A stretch of DNA of 64,000 nucleotides from Thiodiazotropha sp040506705 (GCA_040506705.1 JBEVWG010000013.1:52876-116875), one strand, 5' to 3'; counted from the stretch's first letter, positions 26,497-35,613 are shown. Numbers and translations: made by a program. Notes: generated by a model not told the origin, from the letters alone.

Positions 26497-27075
26497 GTGA
26501 TGATGTTAAAAAGATATTTAGTTTTGCTTTTACTTTTATCTGCAGTGGCTCTGCCATTACAGGCTGAAGAGTATGTGATAGACAAAAAGGGAACCCATGC
26601 ATTTATCCAGTTCAAGATAAAACATTTGGGCTACAGTTGGCTGTTTGGTCGCTTTAATGATTTCAGCGGTCGCTTCAACTATGACGAGAAAAACCCCTCT
26701 GCAGCAGATGTGTCTGTAGATATCAATCCAGCGAGTGTGGATAGTAATCATGCGGAACGTGACAAGCACCTGAGAGGAGAGGATTTCCTTTTTGTAGAGA
26801 AGTATCCAACGGCTAAATTTGTATCCACCGCTTTCATGGAGCAGGGAGAAGGTAAGGCCACCCTCAAAGGGGATTTGACCTTGCGCGGTGTAACCAAGTC
26901 TGTGGAGATTGACGTGGAGCATATTGGCCATGGTAAAGATCCCTGGGGGGGATATCGTCGTGGGTTGTACGGTACTACCGAGATTGCCCTGGCCGACTAT
27001 GGGATTACATTCAATCTTGGGCCTGCTTCCACAACAGTTCAGCTTGAACTCTCAATTGAAGGAATACGTCAATAG
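26497..27075 (+). CDS. YceI family periplasmic lipocalin-like protein
   Basis: The 192-residue protein has a signal peptide MMLKRYLVLLLLLSAVALPL with cleavage after LQA. The mature part begins EEYVIDKKGTHAFIQFKIKH and has SADVSVDINPASVDSNHAERDKHL and the LRGVTKSVEI strand, all typical of YceI. The fold binds isoprenoid chains such as polyprenyl quinones. It lies 116 bases past the flavodoxin gene with its own GGAG. The frequent pairing of YceI with cytochrome b561 supports a common role. Confidence 0.93.
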   Translation: MMMLKRYLVLLLLLSAVALPLQAEEYVIDKKGTHAFIQFKIKHLGYSWLFGRFNDFSGRFNYDEKNPSAADVSVDINPASVDSNHAERDKHLRGEDFLFVEKYPTAKFVSTAFMEQGEGKATLKGDLTLRGVTKSVEIDVEHIGHGKDPWGGYRRGLYGTTEIALADYGITFNLGPASTTVQLELSIEGIRQ

Positions 27076-27086
27076 AGATAAGAGAT

Positions 27087-27124
27087 ATCGGTGACCCTTT
27101 GGTTGTCTGGCTCGGGTCACCGAT
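27087..27124. terminator. Bidirectional hairpin between yceI and leuA
   Basis: ATCGGTGACCC (27087-27097) and GGGTCACCGAT (27114-27124) form a perfect 11-bp stem with a 16-base loop, located between two convergent genes. Confidence 0.7.
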
Positions 27125-27132
27125 GTCTGTAT

Positions 27133-28830
27133 CTATGCGGCTTGCTTTTCTGTTATTGCAAAGTTAAGTGCAGACAATACAGCATTCAGTGAGGCGTTCA
27201 CCGTATCGCGGCTAATGGCTGCACCAGCAGTGCGTTGTCCCATGTAGTTCATCAAAATATAGGCCGCCGCTTCTGCATCAGCGCCTTCGCCAATGGCATG
27301 TTCCACATAATCGATCACCTGTATAGGCAGACCTTCAGCGTTGGAGAGGGCGTCGATAAAAGCTGATATCGCCCCCTTGCCATGACCTTTGATGGTAATC
27401 GTCTTTGTACCATGCATCACTTCAGCTTCAATCTTCTCTTCTCCCGATCGATGATCGATTCGATAGCTGGTGAGTTGGTATGGTCCCTGGCCTGTCACGA
27501 AATGTTGCTGAAACAAGGTGTGAATAGTCTCGCTGCTGACTTCTCCCAGATGCTGCTCCGATTCACTTTGCACTATGTTGGCGAGTTCCACCTGGAGCCA
27601 TCGCGGTAACACCAATCCATAGTCCCGCTCCAGGACATAGGCAACGCCGCCTTTCCCGGATTGACTGTTAACTCTGATCACGGCCTGGTAGTCACGACCG
27701 ATATCCCGTGGATCGATTGGTAGATAAGCTACCTGCCAGGGTTCCCGCTCCTGTTGAAGGTGCAGGCATTTACGAATTGCGTCCTGATGTGAGCCGGAAA
27801 AAGCGGTATAGACCAGCTCTCCTACCCAGGGGTGGCGTGGGTGAACCGGCAACCCGGTGCAATCACGATAGATCTGGATGATCTCATCAGGGTTGGATAG
27901 ATCAAGAGAAGGGTCGACGCCTTGGCTGTAGAGATTCATTGCCAGTGTAATGATGTCCATATTGCCGGTTCTTTCACCATTACCCAGCAGGGTGCCCTCT
28001 ACCCTGTCGGCACCTGCTAGTAAGGCGAGTTCTGCAGCGGCTACTGCGCTGCCACGATCATTGTGGGTATGCAGAGAGATAATAACCGAGTCTCGCTTGG
28101 AGATATGCTGGCAAAAGTACTCCACCTGGTCTGCGAATAGATTGGGTGTGGAGCTCTCTACGGTTGCTGGCAGGTTGATAATGCAAGGGGAGGTTGGCGT
28201 GGGTTGCCAGACATCGATGACCGCCTCGCAGACATCCACGGCGTAATCCCACTCTGTATTGGAGAAACTCTCAGGTGAGTATTGAAAAACCCACTCAGTA
28301 TCAGGATAGCGAGCAGCTTCATTGCGCACAAGCTCAGCGCCTCGAACTGCAATGGACTTGACTCCTTCCATATCACTCTTGAATACCCGTTCTCGCTGTA
28401 TAGTTGAGGTGGAATTATAGACATGCACAATTGCTCGCCGAACCCCCTTCAAGGCCTGGAAGGTTTTGCTGATCAGCTCCTCCCGAGCTTGCACCAGAAC
28501 TTGTACAGTGACATCTGAGGGGATCATGTCATCTTCGATCAGTGATCTTACAAAGTCATAGTCGGGTTGACTGGCAGAAGGAAAGCCGACTTCAATCTCT
28601 TTCAAACCCAAGTTGACCAGGAGTGTCCAGAGGCGACGTTTTTGCGCTACATTCATGGGTTCCAGGAGGGCCTGATTACCATCTCTCAGGTCGACACTGG
28701 CCCAGATTGGGGCATTCTCGATGGTGTTGTCCGGCCACTGCCGCCCCGGCATAGGGTGAGCAGGATTGGCTTGGTATTTTCGGTGATCAAAACGCTTCAC
28801 TGTTTGCTCCTGGTCTTTCAATGTTGGCAT
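27133..28830 (-). CDS. leuA: 2-isopropylmalate synthase LeuA, long (type II) form
   Basis: The 565-residue enzyme has the HMGL-like TIM barrel with WASVDLRDGNQAL at about 45 (catalytic R and metal D), the metal ligands in SLHTHNDRGSAVA, and a C-terminal LeuA regulatory domain from about 430. The N-terminal RFDHRKYQANPAHPMPGRQW block marks the longer, actinobacterial/pseudomonad-type LeuA. It condenses acetyl-CoA with 2-oxoisovalerate for leucine synthesis and is usually inhibited by leucine. A divergent Lrp-family gene lies upstream. Confidence 0.96.
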   Translation of the reverse strand: MPTLKDQEQTVKRFDHRKYQANPAHPMPGRQWPDNTIENAPIWASVDLRDGNQALLEPMNVAQKRRLWTLLVNLGLKEIEVGFPSASQPDYDFVRSLIEDDMIPSDVTVQVLVQAREELISKTFQALKGVRRAIVHVYNSTSTIQRERVFKSDMEGVKSIAVRGAELVRNEAARYPDTEWVFQYSPESFSNTEWDYAVDVCEAVIDVWQPTPTSPCIINLPATVESSTPNLFADQVEYFCQHISKRDSVIISLHTHNDRGSAVAAAELALLAGADRVEGTLLGNGERTGNMDIITLAMNLYSQGVDPSLDLSNPDEIIQIYRDCTGLPVHPRHPWVGELVYTAFSGSHQDAIRKCLHLQQEREPWQVAYLPIDPRDIGRDYQAVIRVNSQSGKGGVAYVLERDYGLVLPRWLQVELANIVQSESEQHLGEVSSETIHTLFQQHFVTGQGPYQLTSYRIDHRSGEEKIEAEVMHGTKTITIKGHGKGAISAFIDALSNAEGLPIQVIDYVEHAIGEGADAEAAAYILMNYMGQRTAGAAISRDTVNASLNAVLSALNFAITEKQAA

Positions 28831-28884
28831 AAGCTGTCATTGGTTGTGCTGGCTCTCCATCCTGCCCTTGTGGGGTGGATGGGC

Positions 28885-28908
28885 CACAGAAACTTGTGGT
28901 TTCGTGGT
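28885..28908 (-). promoter_or_regulatory. Hairpin in the leuA 5' leader
   Basis: CCAC-AG-AAAC and GTTT-CG-TGG pair around a 5-base loop, 55 bases before the leuA start. No leucine-rich leader peptide is visible, so classical attenuation is not supported. The role is open. Confidence 0.3.
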
Positions 28909-29064
28909 TAACTGACCAGACCATAAGTAGCCTCAGACATTTTTTTAATATTTAACGACGGCTGAGTGTCGGGATGCTTATGGTTTGGTCGCTAGCTTCA
29001 GGCTTGTGGCCTATGTTGAAAGAGTAATACAAAGTGCTTGGCAGATGCTTGCGAAATATATCCT

Positions 29065-29091
29065 AATATTTTAAATAATTAGTAAAATATT
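29065..29091. promoter_or_regulatory. Candidate Lrp-type operator palindrome
   Basis: AATATTTTA (29065-29073) and TAAAATATT (29083-29091) form a perfect 9-bp inverted repeat with a 9-base spacer. In the same region AATTAGTAAAATAT (29077) and AATTAGTAGAATAT (29108) repeat directly 31 bases apart, about three helical turns. The stretch is AT-rich like known Lrp/AsnC sites and lies just before the regulator gene. Confidence 0.5.
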
Positions 29092-29139
29092 GCTATTAAT
29101 TATAAAAAATTAGTAGAATATATTCGTTAAAGTGATTAA

Positions 29140-29613
29140 GTGGATATTTATGTGACATTAGATAGATATGACAAACATATTCTGCAGGTGCTGCAAATTG
29201 ATGGGCGTATCAGCAATCAAGAGTTGGCGGAACGCATCGGTCTATCGCCGTCCCCCTGTCTGCGAAGAGTGCGTGCCCTTGAAGAGTCCGGTGTCATAGC
29301 CGGATATCGTGCTCATCTGGACAGAAAAAAGCTCGGATTGAATCTCATGGCTCTGGTGCATATTTCGATGGATCGCCATACTCCAGAGAGGTTTGATAAC
29401 TTTGAGAAGCAGATTCATACCATGCCTGAGGTGCTGGAGTGCTTGCTGATAACGGGTCAGGACGCCGATTATCAGGTGAAAGTCGTTGTTAAGGACATGG
29501 ATGACTATCAGGCGCTACTTTTAAATAAGATCACGAGAATTGAAGGGGTTACAGGAGTTCATTCAAGCTTTGTACTGCGCCGTATTGAAGATAAAACCGC
29601 ATTGCCCCTGTGA
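29140..29613 (+). CDS. Lrp/AsnC family transcriptional regulator
   Basis: The 157-residue protein has the N-terminal HTH LDRYDKHILQVLQIDGRISNQELAERIGLSPSPCLRRVRALEESG and the RAM ligand domain (about 70-150). The start is a GTG at 29140, or the GTG at 29152; no ATG is available. It belongs to the Lrp subgroup with SPSPCLRRV and is divergent from leuA. Control of leuA and of itself is inferred from position and the AT-rich palindrome. Confidence 0.92.
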   Translation: MDIYVTLDRYDKHILQVLQIDGRISNQELAERIGLSPSPCLRRVRALEESGVIAGYRAHLDRKKLGLNLMALVHISMDRHTPERFDNFEKQIHTMPEVLECLLITGQDADYQVKVVVKDMDDYQALLLNKITRIEGVTGVHSSFVLRRIEDKTALPL

Positions 29614-29625
29614 ATGAAACCAAGG

Positions 29626-30021
29626 TTACTCTTCGGCAATAAGTGGTGAAGTTGCGTAATTTTGTTTCAGCCACTCTACAGCTTCATCTTTGTCGTAGAA
29701 TGATTTGACTTCTATCTCCTTGAAATAGGTACTGGAAGCAATGCGGGTCATCAGAGCATCCCTATGGTTCCGCTCTACAAATGCCACTGCCTTCAAGCGG
29801 CTTTTTGTCTGTTGCATCAGGACGATCTGCACCAGTACAGATATTGAGTAGTGGCCTTTACGTTCAATCAATACAGGGATAGGTTCGTTGAATCTATCCA
29901 GATAGTCGGTAATCTGTTTTACGTCATCCTTCACCAGCTCGCCATTGGTGTAGATAACCGCTGCGACATAACGATTATCTTCAATCGTGAGGGTCAATTT
30001 GCCGGTGTCAAGATCGTGCAT
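29626..30021 (-). CDS. SpoIIAA/STAS-like protein
   Basis: The 131-residue cytoplasmic protein has TLTIEDNRYVAAVIYTNGEL, a middle helix pair, and the C-terminal KSFYDKDEAVEWLKQNY. The latter is the FxxxxxAxxWL ending of SpoIIAA-like domains (PF11964 type). No phosphorylatable serine motif of true anti-anti-sigma factors is obvious. It is convergent with the Lrp gene. The exact role is unknown. Confidence 0.55.
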   Translation of the reverse strand: MHDLDTGKLTLTIEDNRYVAAVIYTNGELVKDDVKQITDYLDRFNEPIPVLIERKGHYSISVLVQIVLMQQTKSRLKAVAFVERNHRDALMTRIASSTYFKEIEVKSFYDKDEAVEWLKQNYATSPLIAEE

Positions 30022-30164
30022 AGCGTTCAGTATAACTGGCTTTGAGGGAGATCTGTATAGAGGGTTAGACGTTACCCTATAATTTAAAGAAACTAAAATT
30101 GGCCGTTAATATATGGGTAACTATTAACTGTGTGAGTTTCAACTATGTCGTTTTAGAGGGGCAT

Positions 30165-30239
30165 ATGAAAATCGAACGGTGTCTCATCACTCACCAAGGT
30201 AGAGGGATTATGTGGGCAGTAATGGGTAGGGATAAATGA
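30165..30239 (+). CDS. Possible 24-residue leader peptide overlapping the ATPase gene
   Basis: ATG at 30165 is preceded by TAGAGGGGC and encodes MKIERCLITHQGRGIMWAVM and four more residues before TGA. The stop overlaps the next gene's ATG in an ATGA arrangement. It may be a translational coupling leader or chance. Confidence 0.3.
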   Translation: MKIERCLITHQGRGIMWAVMGRDK

Positions 30240-32020
30240 TTGTACAAGCAATGAATGACAAGCAGTTGGATTTGAGTGATCTGCTCGACTGGCTAGTGGA
30301 AGATGGATTAATCCAGAAGCAACTGGCAAAAACGGTACAGGCTGTCAATCAAGGGACGAAAAGAACCTCCCACCCACTGGTGATGATCGCTGAGCACAAG
30401 TGGCCGGATCAGCGCAATCCCCAAGCGATTTTGGATCTTGATCTGCTGACAGCCTGGCTGGCAAAAAGGGTTAACCTGCCTCTGGTTCATATCGATCCGC
30501 TGAAAATCAATGTGCCCGCAATCACTTCAGTAATGTCGTACGCCTATGCTAAACGTTTCAACATCATTGCACTTGAAGTCAAGCCGGATGAAGTTGTGAT
30601 CGCAACAGCAGAGCCTTTTTTCAATGAATGGGAGGTGGAACTCACACCTATTCTTAATAAAGCGATCACCAGAGTGATTGCTGACCCAATAGAAATCGAA
30701 CGGTATCTGGTCGAATTTTATAGCCTTTCCCGGTCGGTGCGGGCAGCACATGACGACAGTCAGGAAGCAGGCCCCTCTGGTGTTCAGAATCTTGAGCAGC
30801 TGATGGAGTTGGGGCGTAGCGGTAAGCTTGATGTTGACGATCAGCATGTGGTGAATATCGTCGATTGGTTGCTGCAGTATGCCTACAGTCAACGTGCCAG
30901 TGATATCCATATTGAGCCTACCCGTATTCAAACCAATATTCGCTTTCGCATTGATGGCGTCATGCAGATGGTCTACCAGATTCCTCCCTCAGTTGGAACT
31001 GCGGTGACCTCAAGAATAAAGATTCTGGGTCGTATGGATGTTTCTGAAAAACGTCGTCCGCAGGACGGTCGCTTAAAGACCCGAGGCAATATGGGAGCAG
31101 AGGTTGAGTTACGGCTCTCCACCATGCCTACTGCCTTTGGTGAAAAACTGGTAATGAGAATTTTTGATCCGGAAGTGCTGGTCAAAGATTATCGCGCATT
31201 AGGCTTTTCTCAGGCTGAGACAAGTCAATGGGGCGATATGATAAGTCGTCCTAACGGAATTATATTGGTTACCGGCCCGACAGGTTCCGGTAAGACCACG
31301 ACACTCTATACCACGCTCAAGGAGTTGGCTAAACCGGAAGTGAATGTTTGTACCGTTGAAGATCCCATTGAATTGGTGGAACCAAGCTTCAACCAGATGC
31401 AGGTACAGCATAACATCAATCTGGATTTTGCCAGTGGAGTGAGAACTCTGTTGCGGCAGGATCCGGATATCATCATGATCGGCGAGATTCGAGATAGAGA
31501 AACAGCAGATATGGCGGTACAGGCCTCGCTTACCGGTCACCTGGTTTTTTCGACCCTGCATACCAATGACGCACCCTCTGCAATAACTCGATTGTTGGAG
31601 ATAGGTGTTCCGCCCTACCTGCTCAAAGCAACGCTGCTCGGTGTATTGGGTCAGCGGCTTACTCGAACCCTCTGCCCACACTGTAAAGAGCGGGTACCCC
31701 TCAATGAAGAGTTGTGGGATACCATGATTACACCACTGCGTGCCAAGACCAGTCCCAAGACAGTTTGTCAGCCGGTGGGTTGTTTGGAGTGTCGCCAGAC
31801 AGGGTTCTACGGTCGAGTGGGTATATACGAGATGATGGTTGTTTCCCTGGCAATAAAACGGCTGATAACCGCTGATTGTGATACTAATCAGTTGCGCCGA
31901 CAGGCCATAAGTGAAGGTATGCGTCCACTGCGGCTGAGTGGCGCACAAAAGGTAATGAAAGGGCTTACAACGATCGAAGAGGTATTAAAAGTTGCACCGC
32001 CAGAGAGTATAGAGATCTAG
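30236..32020 (+). CDS. GspE/PilB-family secretion or pilus-assembly ATPase
   Basis: The 594-residue protein has a T2SSE N-terminal domain (about 50-150) and a AAA core. Walker A GPTGSGKTTTLYTTL is near 346, the Asp box TVEDPIE follows, Walker B is LLRQDPDIIMIGEIRDRETA, and a His box is present. A four-cysteine zinc motif occurs near 480-520 (LCPHC, GCLEC). It powers type II secretion or type IV/MSHA-type pilus extension at the inner membrane. No gsp, msh or pilC/D gene is adjacent, so it is an orphan here and is not called pilB. Confidence 0.88.
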   Translation: MIVQAMNDKQLDLSDLLDWLVEDGLIQKQLAKTVQAVNQGTKRTSHPLVMIAEHKWPDQRNPQAILDLDLLTAWLAKRVNLPLVHIDPLKINVPAITSVMSYAYAKRFNIIALEVKPDEVVIATAEPFFNEWEVELTPILNKAITRVIADPIEIERYLVEFYSLSRSVRAAHDDSQEAGPSGVQNLEQLMELGRSGKLDVDDQHVVNIVDWLLQYAYSQRASDIHIEPTRIQTNIRFRIDGVMQMVYQIPPSVGTAVTSRIKILGRMDVSEKRRPQDGRLKTRGNMGAEVELRLSTMPTAFGEKLVMRIFDPEVLVKDYRALGFSQAETSQWGDMISRPNGIILVTGPTGSGKTTTLYTTLKELAKPEVNVCTVEDPIELVEPSFNQMQVQHNINLDFASGVRTLLRQDPDIIMIGEIRDRETADMAVQASLTGHLVFSTLHTNDAPSAITRLLEIGVPPYLLKATLLGVLGQRLTRTLCPHCKERVPLNEELWDTMITPLRAKTSPKTVCQPVGCLECRQTGFYGRVGIYEMMVVSLAIKRLITADCDTNQLRRQAISEGMRPLRLSGAQKVMKGLTTIEEVLKVAPPESIEI

Positions 32021-32025
32021 TGTGG

Positions 32026-32056
32026 CCCTTGTTAATGGGGCAACCATTGACAAGGG
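32026..32056 (+). terminator. Hairpin after the ATPase gene
   Basis: CCCTTGTTAATGG pairs with CCATTGACAAGGG (one G-T pair) 5 bases past the stop codon. There is no long T-run afterwards, so termination may be incomplete. Beyond the hairpin, 32057-32390 holds no credible gene. Confidence 0.55.
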
Positions 32057-32390
32057 CTGTGCCTTGACTTGAGTCATTTGTGGGTCTCTAAAAACGTCAA
32101 ACAATATAGGACACTGCACTAAGCCTGTTAACAGGCCCTGGTTAAGCTTAATCGCTTCTGTCATGGATCGACTATTCAGGAATCCTCCTTCCGTCAGTGA
32201 TTTAATCTCGATTCTTTTGTATTTACTGTGTTATCAATAGCTTAGTAGTTAATTATTTGAGAGATTTTGAGCTTGAAGAATTGCTGAGGGAAGCTATAAT
32301 TACAAAAAATGGGCATAATTTCCCAAATACTCCAGAATATCCCGGAATTCTTAGCAGTAACCATCTGGAACCTCACAGATAGGTGAAGAG

Positions 32391-33206
32391 ATGAAGCAAA
32401 CACTAAAAACCTCATGCCTGAGTATTGTACTTGCCGTATTTGTGAGTTCATTTGGGGATGAGATGAGTTATGGCCCCTCACTGACCTCTCATGAGGGTGG
32501 GAATTGGTTGGCAAGTGCAACTGCGGGAGGCGTCGAATATAATTCTGATCGGGTGCGACAGCAACATATTGGAGATCAAAAACTTGATAGTGGTTCTCAA
32601 GGGGAGGAGACCTTTGAGCATGCCAGCGGGCGGGTTATTGGTGATCGTAGTACAACAGATGTGGATCATGTTCTGTATGACGGTGATCTGGAGGGACCGG
32701 TCAGTGGTGGGAGTCTTAGGATAGGCAGGCATAGTGCTACATTTAATATCCTGGGTATGACGGTTCGGGCAGATACCGACAAAACTGTCTACAAAAACGG
32801 CGCCAGCTATGAAGGATTGGCAGAGGGGCAGGAGTTGAAAATCAGCGGGTTTTTTGACGGTAACCAGATTGTGGCCTCCCTTATCGAACTGCAATCTGAT
32901 GGTAAGGACGATTACGAAATAATGGGAACTGTAGCTGCTTATGATAGTGATGGCGTTGCCTTAGTTCTGCAGAATGGTGTAATTGCCGGGCCATATCCTT
33001 TGAGCAACAGGGTTGTGTTGCACATACCACCAGATCCGGTGGGTTTATTCGTGGAAATGGAACTTGAAAACCGTGGTGGCACTGTTCAAGTGGTGCATAT
33101 TGAAAGTGATTCAGGGCGTCGTCCTGGGAGTATAGGTGGGGCGAGGTATTCATACAGTGCCGTGACGTCGTATCACCATGCATGGCTCGTAAGTCAGAAG
33201 TATTGA
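32391..33206 (+). CDS. Exported DUF5666-type protein
   Basis: The 271-residue protein has a signal-like start MKQTLKTSCLSIVLAVFVSS and repeated small beta domains such as VRADTDKTVYKNG..YEGLAEGQELKISGFFDGNQIVASLIEL. This is the OB-like DUF5666 pattern (TxxxxxG...L..G..VEVxG...dG.l.A..ie). AGGTGAAGAG precedes the ATG. Periplasmic or surface location is likely. The function is unknown. Confidence 0.65.
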   Translation: MKQTLKTSCLSIVLAVFVSSFGDEMSYGPSLTSHEGGNWLASATAGGVEYNSDRVRQQHIGDQKLDSGSQGEETFEHASGRVIGDRSTTDVDHVLYDGDLEGPVSGGSLRIGRHSATFNILGMTVRADTDKTVYKNGASYEGLAEGQELKISGFFDGNQIVASLIELQSDGKDDYEIMGTVAAYDSDGVALVLQNGVIAGPYPLSNRVVLHIPPDPVGLFVEMELENRGGTVQVVHIESDSGRRPGSIGGARYSYSAVTSYHHAWLVSQKY

Positions 33207-33385
33207 ACTATCTGCTATGAGTTGAAAAAAATCTTACTTATAATTATCAAAGATAACTATTGATAGGTAGAGAAAACTACTATTTCTTGGCTGGCACAAA
33301 AAATAAACCATAAAACTACAGAATCTATGACGAGGTACAGTAGTGTATACTATACTGATCTGAGTACCTTGGATGGTTATAATAA

Positions 33386-34555
33386 ATGTCTCTAATCCAA
33401 TCTTATATTAAGCATCTTGGAGTCAATTCGCGCATATATTCAATGCAGGAATTGGATGACCTGCTCTCTGCTGAAGATCACCCGGACTACATGCGCAAGC
33501 ACCGAGCGATTTTACTTGGTGATCGAGTTAGATTTGTAGCTTCACTTTTTACGCTTCTGATGCCGCTGTGGATTGTAGTTGATTATTTACTACTTCCAAT
33601 GGAGACACTGCTTCCCATTCTTGCTGTACGATTGGTTTCTACAGGTCACTTTTTCTATCTGTCACGTCACCAGACTGAAGATCAGGACCTCAGGAAAAGC
33701 ATATTTTTATTGGGTGGGATGTTGATCAACCTGCCACTTACCTTTTTTATATCAGCACATTTTTTAACAATGGCATCGGTAGATGGGCTGGATCCGCTGG
33801 TTATGCAGCTCTACACCTTGTTGCCTTATGTTGCTATCGGCTTGATTGGTTTGTTTCCCATGACGCTTTTAGAGGGCATGTCAGTAGCCTTTTTACTGGT
33901 GATGTTGACAGTAACTGGTTGGAGTTACTATTCAGCTATCCCGATGGATCAACTGCTTCCAATGCTGTGGTTGCTCTGTATTATTGTTAGCGTGGTAATA
34001 TTTGCATCGACTCTACAGCTGCAATACATGATTACTTTGATTACCCGCGTAGATCATGATCCTGTTACAGGGGCTCAGACAAGAAAATCGGGCATGCAAA
34101 GTCTAGCAAAATCCTTCCAGCAAGCGCATATATTGAACGAAAATATAAGTGTTGTTTTAATCGATCTTGATAACACAGAAAACATAATTACTGAATTCGA
34201 TTACGCAACTTACGACCATGTAGTGCAAGAGGCCGCTGACATTTTGCAAGATGACCTTCGGCATAATGATATGTTGGTAAGATGGGGTGAAAAGGTATTT
34301 TTGCTGATACTGCCTGGCACCGATTGCAAGGGTGCAGAGATTACAGTGAAACGAATCTACACTAATGGTTTGGGTACCCTGCCAGATGGCAGTCCGGTAA
34401 CTGCAAGTATCAGTGTAAGTGAACGTGTAGCTGATAATATCGAAGAGTGGTCAAGAATGCTGGAAGTGGTGAATATTCGAAGAGATGGGGCAAAAAAGCA
34501 GGGCAAAGATCGCTACCTGCTTTGTGGGGATAAGGTTCTGGATCAGGTCTCCTGA
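33386..34555 (+). CDS. Membrane protein with degenerate GGDEF domain
   Basis: The 389-residue protein has six probable membrane helices (about 45-215) and a GGDEF-fold C-terminus. It starts VDHDPVTGAQTRKSGMQSL, a variant of DxLTGLxNRR. The IDLDNTENI stretch keeps part of the metal site, but the signature reads RWGEKVF where RYGGDEF is expected. The catalytic Gly-Gly-Asp-Glu is therefore lost and diguanylate cyclase activity is unlikely. It may be a sensor or c-di-GMP-independent scaffold. Monocistronic. Confidence 0.8.
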   Translation: MSLIQSYIKHLGVNSRIYSMQELDDLLSAEDHPDYMRKHRAILLGDRVRFVASLFTLLMPLWIVVDYLLLPMETLLPILAVRLVSTGHFFYLSRHQTEDQDLRKSIFLLGGMLINLPLTFFISAHFLTMASVDGLDPLVMQLYTLLPYVAIGLIGLFPMTLLEGMSVAFLLVMLTVTGWSYYSAIPMDQLLPMLWLLCIIVSVVIFASTLQLQYMITLITRVDHDPVTGAQTRKSGMQSLAKSFQQAHILNENISVVLIDLDNTENIITEFDYATYDHVVQEAADILQDDLRHNDMLVRWGEKVFLLILPGTDCKGAEITVKRIYTNGLGTLPDGSPVTASISVSERVADNIEEWSRMLEVVNIRRDGAKKQGKDRYLLCGDKVLDQVS

Positions 34556-34671
34556 AATGTTACATGTTAGAACTAAACCTGACGGTAGCAAATAGTACCT
34601 TTAGCTCTCTGTGGGCAGAAATTTTATTGGATAAGCCTGCATCCGGATTTTGGTGAGTTATCTAGTTCACT

Positions 34672-35133
34672 TCATTTAAAAAATTTCTTAAATGACTTTG
34701 CTAGCCAGCCATTCTTTTTATCATCGCTGGTCATTGAGATTATATTGTTTTTAACCGCCTTAACGTAGGCCGCATCATCATTACGTATATGGTTGAAAAG
34801 CCAACGTGCCAGAAGGTCATGCAGCTCTTCAGAAATATCCTCACCTTTCTTGAAACGTTCCTGAAATTCAGAAACTCGCCGTATGAATAGTTCATGGACT
34901 TTTTTATGGGGGCGGACAAATTCATATCCAGCATCTTCTATGAGCGCTTCTTCAAAACTGAAATGAGAGAGAGTGTAGTCAACGGTTGCATCAATAATAT
35001 CCGAGATTGCTGCCTTGTCTTTGTTGATTCTGGCGTCGTGGAGTTTGTTGATATAGTCGACGATGCGTTCGTGTTGACCATCAATGACTTTAATTCCTGT
35101 CTCTAGATCGGCCGTCCATAGTAAACGTCCCAT
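34672..35133 (-). CDS. Bacteriohemerythrin
   Basis: The 153-residue protein keeps the non-heme di-iron ligands of hemerythrins: H21 (DGQHERI), H57 and E61 (HFSFEE), H76 and H80 (RPHKKVHELF), H115 and D120 (FNHIRNDDAAY). It binds O2, or stores and senses it, in the cytoplasm. The C-terminal 20 residues are a short basic extension. GGGAGG lies a few bases before the ATG. Confidence 0.93.
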   Translation of the reverse strand: MGRLLWTADLETGIKVIDGQHERIVDYINKLHDARINKDKAAISDIIDATVDYTLSHFSFEEALIEDAGYEFVRPHKKVHELFIRRVSEFQERFKKGEDISEELHDLLARWLFNHIRNDDAAYVKAVKNNIISMTSDDKKNGWLAKSFKKFFK

Positions 35134-35278
35134 ATGAATCCTCCCTTAGAGAATCTCCGATAAAATTTTCCTGCGAATTTTATAATAATCATACTTTGTT
35201 CAAAAAGCTAGGTAGTGATAAGAAGTAATAGTATTGAATTGTTAACAGCAGATAATGATTATTTTAATTTCAATCAGC

Positions 35279-35333
35279 TTATTAACCCGGGGACTAAGTA
35301 TGTTGTCTTCAGCCGAAGTGTGCCTGCCTGCGG
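35279..35333. repeat. One end of the MITE-like element
   Basis: TTATTAACCCGGGGACTAAG through TTGTCTTCAGCC and a GTGTGCCTGCCTGCGG segment matches the left end of the 38539-38850 copy (one change in the GGCGAC box). The matching right end is absent; at most GCCGGTTAATA at 35411 is a remnant. Confidence 0.7.
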
Positions 35334-35361
35334 TCCGGAATAAAATCAAGCGAAATCGTAG

Positions 35362-35451
35362 GGTGTGGCCCTGCCGTACCATGCCCAATAGAAACAGGGC
35401 CGCTTGATGAGCCGGTTAATATCAGCTCCTATGGTGCGGCAGGGCCACACC
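35362..35451. repeat. 21-bp inverted repeat pair
   Basis: GGTGTGGCCCTGCCGTACCA (35362) and its partner ending GGCAGGGCCACACC (35451) are inverted with one mismatch over 21 bases, separated by 48 bases. It may be a second small palindromic element nested beside the MITE-like fragment. Confidence 0.75.
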
Positions 35452-35613
35452 ATAGATCACACATCTAATATCCCGGTGATCTAATAGTAATCGTTGAGGG
35501 GCTGGTACTGTGAAGTTGCATCGTCTTCTCAAATTGGTGTCCAGCAGAGACAGTCTACTGTCTAAAAATATTTTTTTTAGATTGAATCTTATGCTTTGTT
35601 TAAGAAAGAGCTT

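Larger units (their letters stand above)
35134..35613. other. Gene-free repeat-bearing region
   Basis: It contains a one-ended MITE-like fragment and a 21-bp inverted repeat, listed separately. No protein gene is supported before the micro-ORF at 35614. Confidence 0.6.
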
